DNA of 64,000 nt from Amoebidium appalachense (GCA_963693365.1 CAVNZM010000001.1:17856001-17920000); one strand, 5' to 3'. Shown: positions 40,505-51,632, counted from the first letter of the stretch. Notes: generated by a model not told the origin, from the sequence alone. Numbers and translations: made by a program.

Positions 40505-41256
40505 AAAAAAAAAAAAAAAGGAAAGAAAAGAAAAAGAAAGAAAGAGGGAATAAGAAAGACAGAAAGAAAAAAAGAGAACCCCAACCTCCTCCCCAACCGA
40601 TTGTACTTTCGCCATCCCCCTACACACCTTCTCAATGTAGTAGTCCAGGAAAGCATCAATACGGCCAATAGACATGGCGGCACCGTCCTGCTCCTTGACA
40701 GCCCCCAGGTAGCCAAAGTACAGCCACTGGATGGCCTCCTGTGCAGACTGGGCTGGCCGGCCCAGGTCCAGCCCTCCGTACATCTTGCCCAGCTCCTTGA
40801 GGTCGTTCAGTGCCTTGATCTGCTCGGCTACCTCCTCCCTGTAACAGATTTATGCATTGTGTAAGAGCAGACGCAAAGTGTGTTTCTGTCTACGGAGGTT
40901 TATGCATTGTGTAAGAGCAAACATAGAGTGTGTTTCTCCTTGCATCTAGGTAGCGCTTTAGGTTATTCTTGAACGGCAAATCCCTGCTGCAATGCATTGC
41001 CCTATTTTGCCTTGCTCCCCGTCCCCCCCCCTCCCCGCCCCCCCCCCCCCCCCCCCCTTCCCTCCCATTCAACACATGCACGTGCTCACATACTAGGGGG
41101 AGGGGGGAGGAAAAGAAGAGAAATTGTAGAGAAATTGTAAATATTGAAATAAGGGAGCAGGCAAAAGAAAGTTGAAGGGGGGTGGGGGCCCCGGGGGGGG
41201 GGGGGGGGGGGGGGGGTGAGGCAGCGAGAACACAGGGACCAGAAGAGAGGGGGGAA

Positions 41257-41296
<40 letters not shown>

Positions 41297-41610
41297 GGTG
41301 TGCAGGGCACGTACGAGAGACGAATAACGTCGTCGAGCTTTGGTGATTCGTCCATCCCAGCCTTATCCTCTTTCTTCCACTTGATCAGTTGGTCCACACC
41401 GTACAGCGCAATGCGCCGGTTGTCACCAATGATGCGCCCACGCCCGTATGCGTCAGGGAGACCAGTGAGAATGGCGTTGGAGCGGCACCTGCGGATCTCC
41501 GCGGTGTAGACATCAAAGACGCCTTGGTTGTGTGTCTTGCGGTACTTGGTGAAGATCTCCTTGACAACAGGGTCGAGCTTGTAGCCGTAGGCCTCGCTGT
41601 GCGTGCGGGC

Positions 41611-41641
<31 letters not shown>

Positions 41642-41831
41642 GGGGGGGGGGAGGGGGGGGGAGGGGGGGGGGTTATTAGAGGAGAGTACACAAGAAACAG
41701 AAATGAACATAAATGGTCATGGTGTAGCATAAACAGGCCTACAAATCGTCATGTCCCCAAAGCCGATCCCAAAAAAAAAAAAAAAAAGGTTGGTGAAACA
41801 ATTTTTTTCCCCCCAATGCTAACTCCAACTG

Positions 41832-41863
<32 letters not shown>

Positions 41864-43193
41864 AAAGGATGATAATGACAGGCGAGAAAGCCAAAATGGA
41901 TATGGGACGCGGTATATATACATAGCGAGACGTCTTCGGCAGGCAACGAAAGAAACAATCATAGGCGTTAGCAGTAAAGTTTGTGGCAAGGAAGCTGCAG
42001 AGGAGTATAACAGGGCCTTTGAATGGGCACAGCAATCAAGGGCACGGGAAAAAGGAAGATAAGAAAATGAGAAAACAGAAGAGCAAAGGAAGGTGGGCAA
42101 GGGGAACTGAAGTGGCATTCTCAAGCAGGCAACCAGAATACAAGAAAAGCAAAACCCTCTCATCTACTGCTTCTCTTCATTTATATCAATAAACTTTCTC
42201 TTTTCAGATGAGGGAGGGGGGAGGGGGAGGGGGGGGGGGAGGGGAGACATGAAACGGGCTAGGGTAGGCCTCTGCGTGAGTGGGTGTGTGTGAGTGTGGT
42301 GGTGTGTGTGTGTGTGTGTGTGTGTACGAAGTCTTCAAACATAGCGATCAACACTGCAGACTGGGGGGGCCAAAGTCGAAAGCGGGTTGTAAAACAACAC
42401 GAACAGAATAAAATCCCTTACCAGGCCTGCTCCACCATGCCGATACCACCATATGGCTTGATAGCCCTCTTCAGGGGTTTGTCGGTCTGGAAGCCAACGA
42501 TTTTCTCCTGGTCCTTGTCAAGGTAGCCAGGTGGGTGAGAGGTGATGGAGCTCACCGTCTTGGGATCAACATCAAACACGCCTACAGGGTAGCACGTCAA
42601 GATTCGTCGCTAATAGCGTATCAAGCTTAGAAGGAAAGCAATAAAATAACACTCTGCCAACAGACAGACAACTACGGCATGACAAGCCCAGAGCCTCTCA
42701 AGCACGTGGATCTACAACCCTCCCCCCACCCACCCCCCTCCCCCTGCCCCACCTCCCCTCTGCCCCCGCCCCTGCGCAAAAAAAAAAGCCACACAAGCCA
42801 TACATGTGCGCAAACACAAACACACACGCACACGCACACACGCACACACACACGATCAAACCAGCTGTGCAAGTGGAAACTCCTACTTCAACTAAACAGA
42901 GATAGCTGTTAGACTCAACCCAACTAAGCAGAAATCAGGTAACTACCTTTCTTGATTTCAATGTCAAGATACTCGCGCGCCAGCTTCCAGATATTCTTCG
43001 TCCTTTCCGTGGCAGGCGCCAGGAAGTCAGCCGGGCCATCGTAGCGTTTTGCGTTTTTCTCCACCCACTCGCTAACCGTCCCGACGTGGAACATGCGCCT
43101 GCCCATAACATAGAGGGCAGAGCCGCCCTGCACCACCACCTGTTTTGACAGGGGTGCCAAGGCGGCAGTGTGCGCTAGTGATGCGCTAAACAT
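37427..43193 (-). CDS. pflB: Pyruvate formate-lyase (formate C-acetyltransferase), glycyl-radical enzyme
   Basis: Converts pyruvate plus CoA to acetyl-CoA and formate under anoxia using a glycyl radical. Nine exons with matching phases: 42947-43193, 42422-42581, 41315-41596, 40628-40838, 39953-40304, 39444-39648, 39003-39134, 37904-38530, 37427-37508; 765 residues, near the usual ~760. Active-site pair Cys428-Cys429 sits in GIACCVSGM. The radical glycine is Gly740 in IRVSGYAV, with the preceding Ser codon split by the last intron. Other family blocks: [52 protein letters not shown] and TPDGR. The N-terminus [18 protein letters not shown] has no acidic residue and looks like an organelle-targeting sequence, mitochondrial or plastid. 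A CCAAT/TATA promoter lies ~130 nt upstream. The PFL-activating enzyme it needs is not in this window. Confidence 0.97.
39683..39755 (+). repeat. Dispersed repeat family D, divergent copy 5
   Basis: AAATTACACATTC, GACGGACAAAGCACACG and CAACATAAGCGGAGCCCC follow the order of family D; similarity is weaker. In the PFL intron between exons 5 and 6. Confidence 0.45.
39759..39786. repeat. (TTC)n microsatellite
   Basis: About nine TTC units in the PFL intron between exons 5 and 6, with a poly-T tail. Confidence 0.9.
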
Positions 43194-43316
43194 GGTTGCT
43201 TGGTGTAATTCCTTCTCCTTTCCCAAACTTTTGACACAAACCTGTCACCAAAAGCGAAAGAATAAATACAAACCGGCGCGAAACTTGACAGGCCTGTAGA
43301 AAACGAGAAATGGAAT

Positions 43317-43371
43317 GGTTTATATATGGGCGGCGGCCGACGGCCCAGCACGAGAGATTGATTTGATTGGC
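43317..43371 (-). promoter_or_regulatory. PFL core promoter: CCAAT box and TATA box
   Basis: On the minus strand GCCAATCAA (43371-43363) is followed 36 nt later by TATATAAACC (43326-43317), about 125 nt before the PFL ATG at 43193. Identical elements precede the secreted-protein gene. Confidence 0.75.
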
Positions 43372-43687
43372 TTCCACATGGAGCTTTCTATATATGGCAG
43401 CTACTTTCGCGAGCGTAGGAATGTAAACGGCAGGATAATGCATGATAAAACACGAATCAAAACTTGTTTTCTGGAAGAAAGATAGGAAGTGCACATTTTT
43501 CTAGGGCTATGGGCCAATCAACGCCTGCGTCGAGAAGAAATCCATGGCTAGACGCATATGGTGCGAGCCGCTCGATGATCACGATCATCGCGGGCGGCGT
43601 TCAACGGGATCTCCATTGAGGCTACTTGTGATTACGTTATAAGCACCCCACCCATTTCTTCTCCTTCAGTAAAAAAAAAAAAACATC

Positions 43688-43927
43688 ATGGGGAAGGCAA
43701 AGGGAAATGGAAACTGGGGCCCGAAAAAGGCGCCTAAGACCGTGCGCCCATGCTTATGTTGGCTGTTTACGCGTGCGAAGGAGTTGAAATTTCAATGCGC
43801 AGCCCTGAGGCACTCGCCTGTATTTACCGGATTCCGACCGGATCTCCGGTGGCAGTGCATGCACATGTGCCTCGCTCAGTTTTTTATGACTTCGTGCCGT
43901 GACTCCGTTCAACGGTGTGGCACGTGA
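43688..43927 (+). CDS. Possible first exon of a divergent gene (hypothetical)
   Basis: Divergent from PFL. A TTATAAG motif near 43638 and a pyrimidine-rich leader precede an ATG in a short A-rich context. The first residues MGKAKGNGNWGPKKAPKTV are strongly basic and end at a possible donor (GTGCGC near 43742). Beyond it the frame stays open for 60 more codons, but with a less coding-like composition and many cysteines. No family is recognised and no second exon was found before the (CA)n tract and retrotransposon. It could equally be a chance ORF. Confidence 0.3.
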   Translation: MGKAKGNGNWGPKKAPKTVRPCLCWLFTRAKELKFQCAALRHSPVFTGFRPDLRWQCMHMCLAQFFMTSCRDSVQRCGT

Positions 43928-44089
43928 CGTGGGGAAACTTTTTTGCCACGATGCGACTTGAGGAATTCGGTGTGGATTTGGCCCCTGCAAGGCTCAAGCT
44001 TGGGCATGACACAGACAATGCCACATGCGCATGCACGTGTGCATGCAATATTTGGCGGAATGCAGCGGCTGCGGTGCTTAGATACCCAA

Positions 44090-44349
<260 letters not shown>

Positions 44350-44487
44350 GCATTGCATGCATGCAAGCGTGCATGCACACAAAAACACAGACTAGCAACA
44401 CTAGGAATTCCGGATATAAATATTATGAAGTATTTAAACATGACCTTTCTAATGTGTCGCTACTCTTTCGTGCCTCCCTCGTGCCTC

Positions 44488-44520
<33 letters not shown>

Positions 44521-44756
44521 ACACACACACACCACCACCCCCACCCCCACCCACCCACCCACCCACAAAAACACACACACATGTGCACAGCGCGTACACA
44601 ACACACACACACACAGACAGACACACGCACCCACACACTCACACACACACACAAACACCAACTCAGTGTCACACACGCACGCACAAACACAGAAAGGAGA
44701 TGGCCCGTGATATCAGAGGGGAAGAGGGGGAGGGAGGGGGGGGGAGGAGAGAGAGA

Positions 44757-45033
<277 letters not shown>

Positions 45034-45513
45034 GCAGACTCTGAGGAAAGACAGGGAAAAAGCGGGAAAAAAGAGAACGACAGGGAGGGGGGCGTGGGAG
45101 GGGGGTAGTTGTAGGTTTCGATATTCTTTTATTACTTTCGCCATTCGGGACTCTTGAATAATAATAAAAAGGAACTGCACTGAACATTGAATGGTGCACA
45201 CATAATCATTATAGCAGCACTAGTAGCAGCACATCAACTATGTGTCCGAAGTTCCCATCACCAATCAAGACGTTTAGACTTTTGTGATAGCCACACCATT
45301 TACATCATCCGTGCTCCGATTAAACACATCCGCCGTGCCGAGGTACTCATGAGGTTGGTGACATTAGTTGCACTCACAGCTCCCTTCTGTGTGGCTCCAC
45401 TGTGTCTCCTCTGCACACACCCCTCGCCAAGACTGCTCTTTTCGCCCTCCTCCTTCATCGAATTCGATTGGTTTGAATTAACGTCAAGCGTCATGGTGGA
45501 CATACCCGCCGAC

Positions 45514-45518
45514 GGGAG
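45514..45518 (+). other. Target-site duplication, 5' copy
   Basis: GGGAG directly before the 5' LTR; the same five bases follow the 3' LTR at 51214-51218. Confidence 0.85.
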
Positions 45519-46284
45519 TGTTGGAGTACACTGGTACTCCCGGCTAGCAATGTCTGTTAGAGAAAGTTTCTGAGCAATTGAATAACTGTTTCAACACTCA
45601 CTCGAGTGCATAGAGCTTTTGTTTACGGTCATATTCATATATGGTAGTTATATGTTTGAGCCAAAACTGTACCAATGACGAGCTTCACTAGCAACGTGCT
45701 AATTGTGCTCTCTTTTCGGCTATTCCCGGTTCAGATGATGTCATGTCTATATTTGCCACAGGATTCTATTCTTAGAGTGGTAGTGTGCTTTATTCCCGGA
45801 TATTCTCAGAATATTTTTAGTTGTGTGAAGCAAGATTTACGTTTAACTGCAATTGGTGTGTTAAACACGTTTATTTGTGTGCTTTAGTGCAAGTTAACTA
45901 GCCACTCAACGTGCACAGTTAACTTTTATATCTTTAACGACTTGTTTTCATTGTGCTCTCTTTTCGGCCATGCTGTACATGGCCCACCACCAGGGTGCAC
46001 ACGAGGCCACCATGAGGTGGCCAACGACTATATAAAGCAGTGCCTCCCATGTCACAAACATGGGAAGCAGAACGTTTGATTTACACTTTTCTACTGTCGT
46101 TTCCAGTGCACAAAACACATAGACTAGTTACCCATCATACACGACACTATGTCTGACAACTTACAGTTGCAGCAACTAGTCCAACTACTGGAGCAGAGGT
46201 TGGCCTCACAAGATGCAATCATTTCTGACTTACAGAAGGAACAACGTGCACTAGAACTAGCTTCTATGAACACAATGTCCAACA
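45519..46284 (+). repeat. 5' LTR
   Basis: 766 bp, TGTTGG...CCAACA. Contains TATATAAA at 46029-46036 and, unusually, the gag ATG at 46149 plus about 45 gag codons. Two hairpins flank the TATA box: arms 46005-46011/46016-46022 (GGCCACC/GGTGGCC) and 46041-46051/46059-46069 (10 of 11 pairs). Confidence 0.95.
46029..46036 (+). promoter_or_regulatory. LTR TATA box
   Basis: TATATAAA 113 nt before the gag ATG; the duplicate in the 3' LTR is at 50958-50965. Confidence 0.8.
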
Positions 46285-46861
46285 GGGTTATGGGCCCCTC
46301 ACGTAATGATTCCATCAAGTTCAAGGTCGACATCCCTCTCTTCACTGGCATTGATAATGATTCAGGCACGGACTACCACACATGGGCCGAAACCATGTAT
46401 GTCCAGCTTTCTGGTGCTGGTCTTCTCCACACCATCGCGCCCAGTACGGAGCACCCGGCTACCCGTGAACAGGTCGACACTGCCCGTTCCTACCTGTGGC
46501 AAGCACTCTCGGTTGACGTGCGTTGTATCCTAGGGTTAACACGCACCACCACACCTGCGGAGATATGGTCGGCCCTATCTGCCCACTACCTGGAGCAATC
46601 TGAGGCCAATCAGTACGACCTTATCGGGCTGTACATGAATTCTACGCCTGAACCTACGGACACCGCGACGAAATACGCCATGAAACTCCGCGGCTACGTG
46701 CGGCGCCTGGCCGATTACGGCACACAAATTGGTGATGCTCAAGTGCTGACCAAGCTCACCAACGACCTCGGCAAGGTGCCTTACTACGAAATGCCTGTAA
46801 TTGCCTACAAGATGACACCCAAGCCTACCGTGATGGGCCTCCTCCAACAGCTACGGGCATA
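46149..46861 (+). CDS. Retrotransposon gag (capsid part)
   Basis: Starts inside the LTR with a glutamine- and leucine-rich coiled-coil segment (first ~45 residues). It continues with a copia-type gag helical region (YHTWAETMYVQLSGAGL, LWQALSVDVRCILGL, YDLIGLYMNS, KLRGYVRRLADYG). The frame remains open to 47051 in the same register, but the nucleocapsid continues in another frame from ~46862, so a one-base loss around 46845-46862 is inferred. Confidence 0.85.
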
Positions 46862-47422
46862 TGCGTCAACCACCCACTGTCTACCAGTCACACTACCGCC
46901 ATGTGCAAGGGGGGCAACCGTGCCAACGGCCGCAAACCTAAGGGTGGTCCCCTCCCGCCTGGGTCCTGCATCAACCACCCTGCCTCTACTACCCACACTA
47001 CGGCACAGTGCAAGGGGGGGCTGCCGCTCCCCGGGCTTTCCTCATGTCTAGCAACGACTGTGGCACCAACAAGGTGCTCCTCGACTCTGGAGCCACTGAC
47101 CATGTGTGCCCCCGGCCCGATGTGTTCATCAACATGCGTGCGGCGCCTTACTCCACGGTCCAAGTAGCCGACAAGGGTGCATGTGCAGTGCTTGGGGTGG
47201 GCGACGTGTTCTTTTCCAGCACCATCGACGGCGTTACTGCGGTGCATCAGCTGACGGATGTACTCTACGTGCCCTCCATCCCCGACACTCTCATCAGTGT
47301 GTTCACGGCAACTACCAACGGTGTTTTACCCCGCTTTGACACCCGCGGCGGCGTTAAGTTGTGCTACGGCGATCAAATTCTGGCCACCGGCTCGGCTGTC
47401 GGCACCAAGCTGTACCACATGC
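46862..47422 (+). CDS. Retrotransposon nucleocapsid and aspartic protease
   Basis: The nucleocapsid part holds two tandem Cys-x2-His-x5-His-x4-Cys knuckles (starting at 46862 and near 46964), each followed by CKGG. A second frame change falls at the G7 run near 47012-47018. The protease has the catalytic DSGATDH at 47083-47103, then copia-type LTDVLYVPSIPDTLIS and ending YHMP, where a third frame change occurs near 47421. All changes are equivalent to one missing base each. Confidence 0.85.
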
Positions 47423-47423
47423 C

Positions 47424-50261
47424 ATGGCGGTGTCTCTTCTGCGCGCGGACACAACCCCGGACGCCCAAACCACCACTGCTCCGCGTATCCTCAAGGTTAC
47501 TGCCGACCTCAACACGTGGCACTACCGTCTGGGCCATGCTGGCATTGACGCTGTACGCTCGGTCATCAAGTCTGCAGGCCTGTTGGTGGGTGGCGGTGCC
47601 AAGTCTCCGGGTGTGTGTGAGCCCTGTGCCCTCGGCAAAGCCCACCGTGTTGCCTTCTCCGAATCAACTAGCCAAGCTCCCCGGGTCCTAGCCAAGGTTC
47701 ACAGCGACATCAGCGGCCCCTTCCCTCCCGCGATCGGTGGTGCTCAGTACTTGGCGACGTTCCACGACGAATTCACCGGCCACACCACGGCCGTGCCCCT
47801 CGTCAAGAAGTCGGACACACTGGCTGCATATGTGACGTACCACAAGGCGGCGGTTACCCAACACGGTGTTCCCATGCAGGTGTTTCAGTCCGACGGGGGG
47901 GGCGAGTACATGGGCACGGCCTTCGGGGACTACAACCGTGAGCATGGCATTCGCCATCAGATCACTACCACCGGCTCTCCTCAACAGAATGGGACTGCCG
48001 AACGACTGAACCGGACCCTCCTCGACATGGTTCGGGCACTCCTGCAGCAGTCCGGCCTTCCGGTGGGATTCTGGGCCGAGGCAGCTGTGACCGCGGCTTT
48101 TATACGCAACATGCTCCCGTCGCGAGCCACCGGCAGCCAATCGTCTCCCGCCCTGCTGTGGACCGGCATTCCTCCCGACTACAGCCGGCTCCGTGTCTGG
48201 GGCTCTCCCTGCTACGTCCATCAACAGGATACACCGAAACTGGCGCCTCGTGCCGTCAAGGGCATCTTCGTGGGCTACCCTCCTAACATCAAGGGCTACA
48301 AGGTCTGGATTCCAGCAGCACACAAGATGACCGTCAGCCGTGACGTGCAGTTCGACGAGGCTGCTATTCTGCACCCCCTCCGTGATGTCCCATCTGATTG
48401 GTCGACCGCACCGGCAATTCATCATTTTTTGGAGTCATCTGATTCGTCAAATCAGCCAGCCAATCACATCGTCCGGAATGATCAGCAATCTGATTCGTCT
48501 CGTCTGTCAGCCAATGGGACAGCGCCGAGTGATCAATTGGACATTCCGATCCTGCCCGAGCCTGCACATCGGCTCCCCCGGACGACCCGTAGTGGCGCTG
48601 TGTACAACGACCAACGTCGAGGCCCGACTGCCAACGTGGCTGCTGCTACGGCCCCCCTTGCCCCCCAGGCTACGGCTCCTGCATCAACACCCATCAAGGC
48701 TTCCACCATTGTTGTCCCCAAGACTGTCCGGGCTGCACTCAAGAGTCCCCAGCGTCTGAAATGGGAGGAGGCTGCACACCGTGAGCTCAAGGCCCTGGAA
48801 GACAACGGCACCTTCACCCTTGTGCCCCGTCCAGAGGATGGCTCCACTGTCATTCCGGTCGGCTGGGTCTTTACGGTCAAGCAGGACAACGTCGGCAACG
48901 TCACTGCTTTCAAGGCCCGGCTTGTGGCCCGGGGCAACTACCAGCAGCCTGGCCAGGACTATTTCGTCACCGAGTCACCTGTGGCTGCGCTGGCTACCAT
49001 CCGGCTGGTTTTGGCTACCTCCGTGGCCCAAGGTCTGCCTCTGCGCCACATCGACGTCAACACAGCATTCCTCAACGGCACCGTCAACGAGACCATCTAC
49101 ATTGAGCAGCCCCCTGGCTTCGTCAACCCCTCGGCCCCCCATGCTGTCGGCTTGCTCCACAAGGCGCTCTACGGCCTAAAACAGGCACCGCGCCAGTGGT
49201 ATGAGGCCCTCCGTGACCATCTCCTCGACCAAGGCTTCATTGTGAGTGCTGCTGACCCGTGCCTGTTCATCAAGAATGCCGGGACCCCAACGTTTATTGC
49301 CCTTGCTGCCTACGTGGATGACTTCACCGTGACGGCCGCCACTGATGCGCTCATCGACGATTTTTTCACCAAGCTGGATGCTCGTTTCTCTGCCAAGGAC
49401 CTGGGTCGTCCTACCCTGCTCATCGGGCACACTCTTACCTGGCTGGAGGACGGGTCTCTGCGTCTGGGCCATCGTCAACACATCATCGACTTGGCTGCCC
49501 GTTTTCGTCTCACCCACATGTCCGGCACCAAGACCCCCATCGTCCCGGGCCAAGCCAGTGAAAGCAACAAGACCCCAGCCTACAGCAAGAAGGAGGACTA
49601 TGCCAGCCTGGTCGGTGCCCTGCTGTGGATTGCGCGTACCACCCGCCCCGACATTTCCCAGGCTCTGGGAGTCCTTACTCGACACATTCATGCGCCCACC
49701 GTCACCCACTGGACTATGGCTACCAGAGTTGTAAGCTACCTGCTGGCCACCATCGACCTGGGTATTGTCTACCGTCCCGGCCCCCCCAACCTTGTTGGCT
49801 ACTCCGACTCCGACTACGCCGAGGACCGCGACACCCGGCGCTCCACCACGGGCTATGTCTTCTTCATCAACTCCTCCCCTGTGTCCTGGGTGTCTCGGCT
49901 CCAGTCCATCACCACCCACAGCTCCACTGAGGCTGAATTTGTGGCCATGTCTGCTGCTACGAACGAGGCCCTATGGCTCAACTATGTGATGGACGACCTG
50001 GGCCTTAATCCTATCAATGAGCCCACCCCGGTGCCCATCCATGGGGACAATGAGTCTGCCCGGGCCCTGCTGGACACCCTGGGGGTTAAGCCCAAGACCA
50101 AGCACATCGACGTCCGCTACTGCTCCGTCAAGGAACATCACCTGCTGGGCAACATCACTGTGGTCCCGGTGGCTTCTGCTGACAACAAGGCCGACATGTT
50201 CACCAAGGCCCTGTCTGCCTCTTTCTTCACCAAGGCCGTGGGGATGCTCAACATGTGCTGA
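47424..50261 (+). CDS. Retrotransposon integrase, reverse transcriptase and RNase H
   Basis: One open frame to TGA at 50259-50261. Integrase: His-His-Cys-Cys zinc region (WHYRLGH ... CEPCALGKAH), catalytic Asp at 47706 and 47892 and Glu at 48000, the last two 35 residues apart as in D,D-35-E. Reverse transcriptase: VGWVFTVK, FKARLVARG, DVNTAFLNG, LYGLKQAPRQW and catalytic YVDD at 49311-49322. RNase H: GYSDSDYAEDRDTRRSTTGY, SSTEAEF, DNESA and the copia-typical NKADMFTKAL near the end. Looks intact across this span. Confidence 0.95.
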   Translation: MAVSLLRADTTPDAQTTTAPRILKVTADLNTWHYRLGHAGIDAVRSVIKSAGLLVGGGAKSPGVCEPCALGKAHRVAFSESTSQAPRVLAKVHSDISGPFPPAIGGAQYLATFHDEFTGHTTAVPLVKKSDTLAAYVTYHKAAVTQHGVPMQVFQSDGGGEYMGTAFGDYNREHGIRHQITTTGSPQQNGTAERLNRTLLDMVRALLQQSGLPVGFWAEAAVTAAFIRNMLPSRATGSQSSPALLWTGIPPDYSRLRVWGSPCYVHQQDTPKLAPRAVKGIFVGYPPNIKGYKVWIPAAHKMTVSRDVQFDEAAILHPLRDVPSDWSTAPAIHHFLESSDSSNQPANHIVRNDQQSDSSRLSANGTAPSDQLDIPILPEPAHRLPRTTRSGAVYNDQRRGPTANVAAATAPLAPQATAPASTPIKASTIVVPKTVRAALKSPQRLKWEEAAHRELKALEDNGTFTLVPRPEDGSTVIPVGWVFTVKQDNVGNVTAFKARLVARGNYQQPGQDYFVTESPVAALATIRLVLATSVAQGLPLRHIDVNTAFLNGTVNETIYIEQPPGFVNPSAPHAVGLLHKALYGLKQAPRQWYEALRDHLLDQGFIVSAADPCLFIKNAGTPTFIALAAYVDDFTVTAATDALIDDFFTKLDARFSAKDLGRPTLLIGHTLTWLEDGSLRLGHRQHIIDLAARFRLTHMSGTKTPIVPGQASESNKTPAYSKKEDYASLVGALLWIARTTRPDISQALGVLTRHIHAPTVTHWTMATRVVSYLLATIDLGIVYRPGPPNLVGYSDSDYAEDRDTRRSTTGYVFFINSSPVSWVSRLQSITTHSSTEAEFVAMSAATNEALWLNYVMDDLGLNPINEPTPVPIHGDNESARALLDTLGVKPKTKHIDVRYCSVKEHHLLGNITVVPVASADNKADMFTKALSASFFTKAVGMLNMC

Positions 50262-50447
50262 GCACCCGTCATCAACCAACTGCGCCCTCATACTTCAGGG
50301 GGGGGGAGAGAGTTGCATCCGACTGTGCAACTACGTGTACCATACTAAAATTGAGTAGGGGAATCTTTATTGTCTGTATTTTGTGCACCTGAAGCACTCG
50401 AGCTCAGTTGCATTAATTCATACCACAATTATCCAATTGAGTAGGGG

Positions 50448-51213
50448 TGTTGGAGTACACTGGTACTCCCGGCTAGCAATGTCTGTTAGAGAAAGTTTCT
50501 GAGCAATTGAATAACTGTTTCAACACTCACTCGAGTGCATAGAGCTTTTGTTTACGGTCATATTCATATATGGTAGTTATATGTTTGAGCCAAAACTGTA
50601 CCAATGACGAGCTTCACTAGCAACGTGCTAATTGTGCTCTCTTTTCGGCTATTCCCGGTTCAGATGATGTCATGTCTATATTTGCCACAGGATTCTATTC
50701 TTAGAGTGGTAGTGTGCTTTATTCCCGGATATTCTCAGAATATTTTTAGTTGTGTGAAGCAAGATTTACGTTTAACTGCAATTGGTGTGTTAAACACGTT
50801 TATTTGTGTGCTTTAGTGCAAGTTAACTAGCCACTCAACGTGCACAGTTAACTTTTATATCTTTAACGACTTGTTTTCATTGTGCTCTCTTTTCGGCCAT
50901 GCTGTACATGGCCCACCACCAGGGTGCACACGAGGCCACCATGAGGTGGCCAACGACTATATAAAGCAGTGCCTCCCATGTCACAAACATGGGAAGCAGA
51001 ACGTTTGATTTACACTTTTCTACTGTCGTTTCCAGTGCACAAAACACATAGACTAGTTACCCATCATACACGACACTATGTCTGACAACTTACAGTTGCA
51101 GCAACTAGTCCAACTACTGGAGCAGAGGTTGGCCTCACAAGATGCAATCATTTCTGACTTACAGAAGGAACAACGTGCACTAGAACTAGCTTCTATGAAC
51201 ACAATGTCCAACA
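50448..51213 (+). repeat. 3' LTR
   Basis: Second 766 bp LTR, offset 4929 bp from the first; no difference was found by eye. Ends CCAACA followed by the GGGAG duplication. It carries its own copy of the gag start codon and first ~45 codons. Confidence 0.95.
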
Positions 51214-51410
51214 GGGAGGTGAGCGTTACCCAATCGCAAGAGCTTTTCTTTTAAAGCTGCCATGTTACTGGTCAGCTGCTCGATCTCTCGCATTAATGCA
51301 GCCTCCCGATTAGACGGTTGGTTTTTCTTGGCATCGACATCGGTGCTACCGTCAAAACTGTTGGAGTCGCTCCTGCCGGCCGAGCTGTGCCACGTGATGC
51401 AATGACGTCA

Positions 51411-51632
<222 letters not shown>

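Larger units (their letters stand above)
45519..51213 (+). mobile_element. Full-length Ty1/copia LTR retrotransposon
   Basis: 5695 bp with two LTRs of 766 bp that appear identical, flanked by a 5 bp GGGAG target duplication. LTRs start TGTTGG and end CCAACA, a perfect 6 bp inverted terminus. The domain order gag, protease, integrase, reverse transcriptase, RNase H identifies the copia superfamily (integrase before RT). A short purine tract GAGTAGGGG lies immediately before the 3' LTR. The coding region shows three single-base frame breaks. Identical LTRs indicate a recent insertion. Confidence 0.95.
45300..51407 (-). pseudogene. Host reading frame split by the retrotransposon (coiled-coil protein)
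   Basis: The minus strand is open from 51407 to 51214 and from 45513 to the stop at 45300. If the retrotransposon and one GGGAG target copy are removed, the two parts join in the same frame with no stop, 136 codons in total. The upstream part contains leucines at exact seven-residue spacing (four heptads within ALMREIEQLTSNMAALKEKL), a leucine-zipper or coiled-coil pattern; the downstream part is Ser/Thr/Lys-rich. A likely acceptor (CACAG) lies at 51385-51389, so this is probably an internal or last exon. A CACGTG and a TGACGTCA motif lie just upstream at 51391-51410. No family is recognised; the basic region expected of a bZIP factor is not evident. Confidence 0.5.

Noticed and set aside
47008-47691. 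A complete 227-codon protein from the protease frame
   Set aside because: Only its first ~138 codons are protease; after the frame change near 47422 the tail is a shadow of the integrase frame.
50604-50816. Short 70-codon ORFs duplicated in both LTRs
   Set aside because: They lie upstream of the LTR TATA box and have no recognisable features; present in both copies simply because the LTRs are identical.
51214-51407. Reading the leucine heptads as a bZIP transcription factor
   Set aside because: The conserved basic region that should precede the zipper is not seen, so only coiled coil is claimed.
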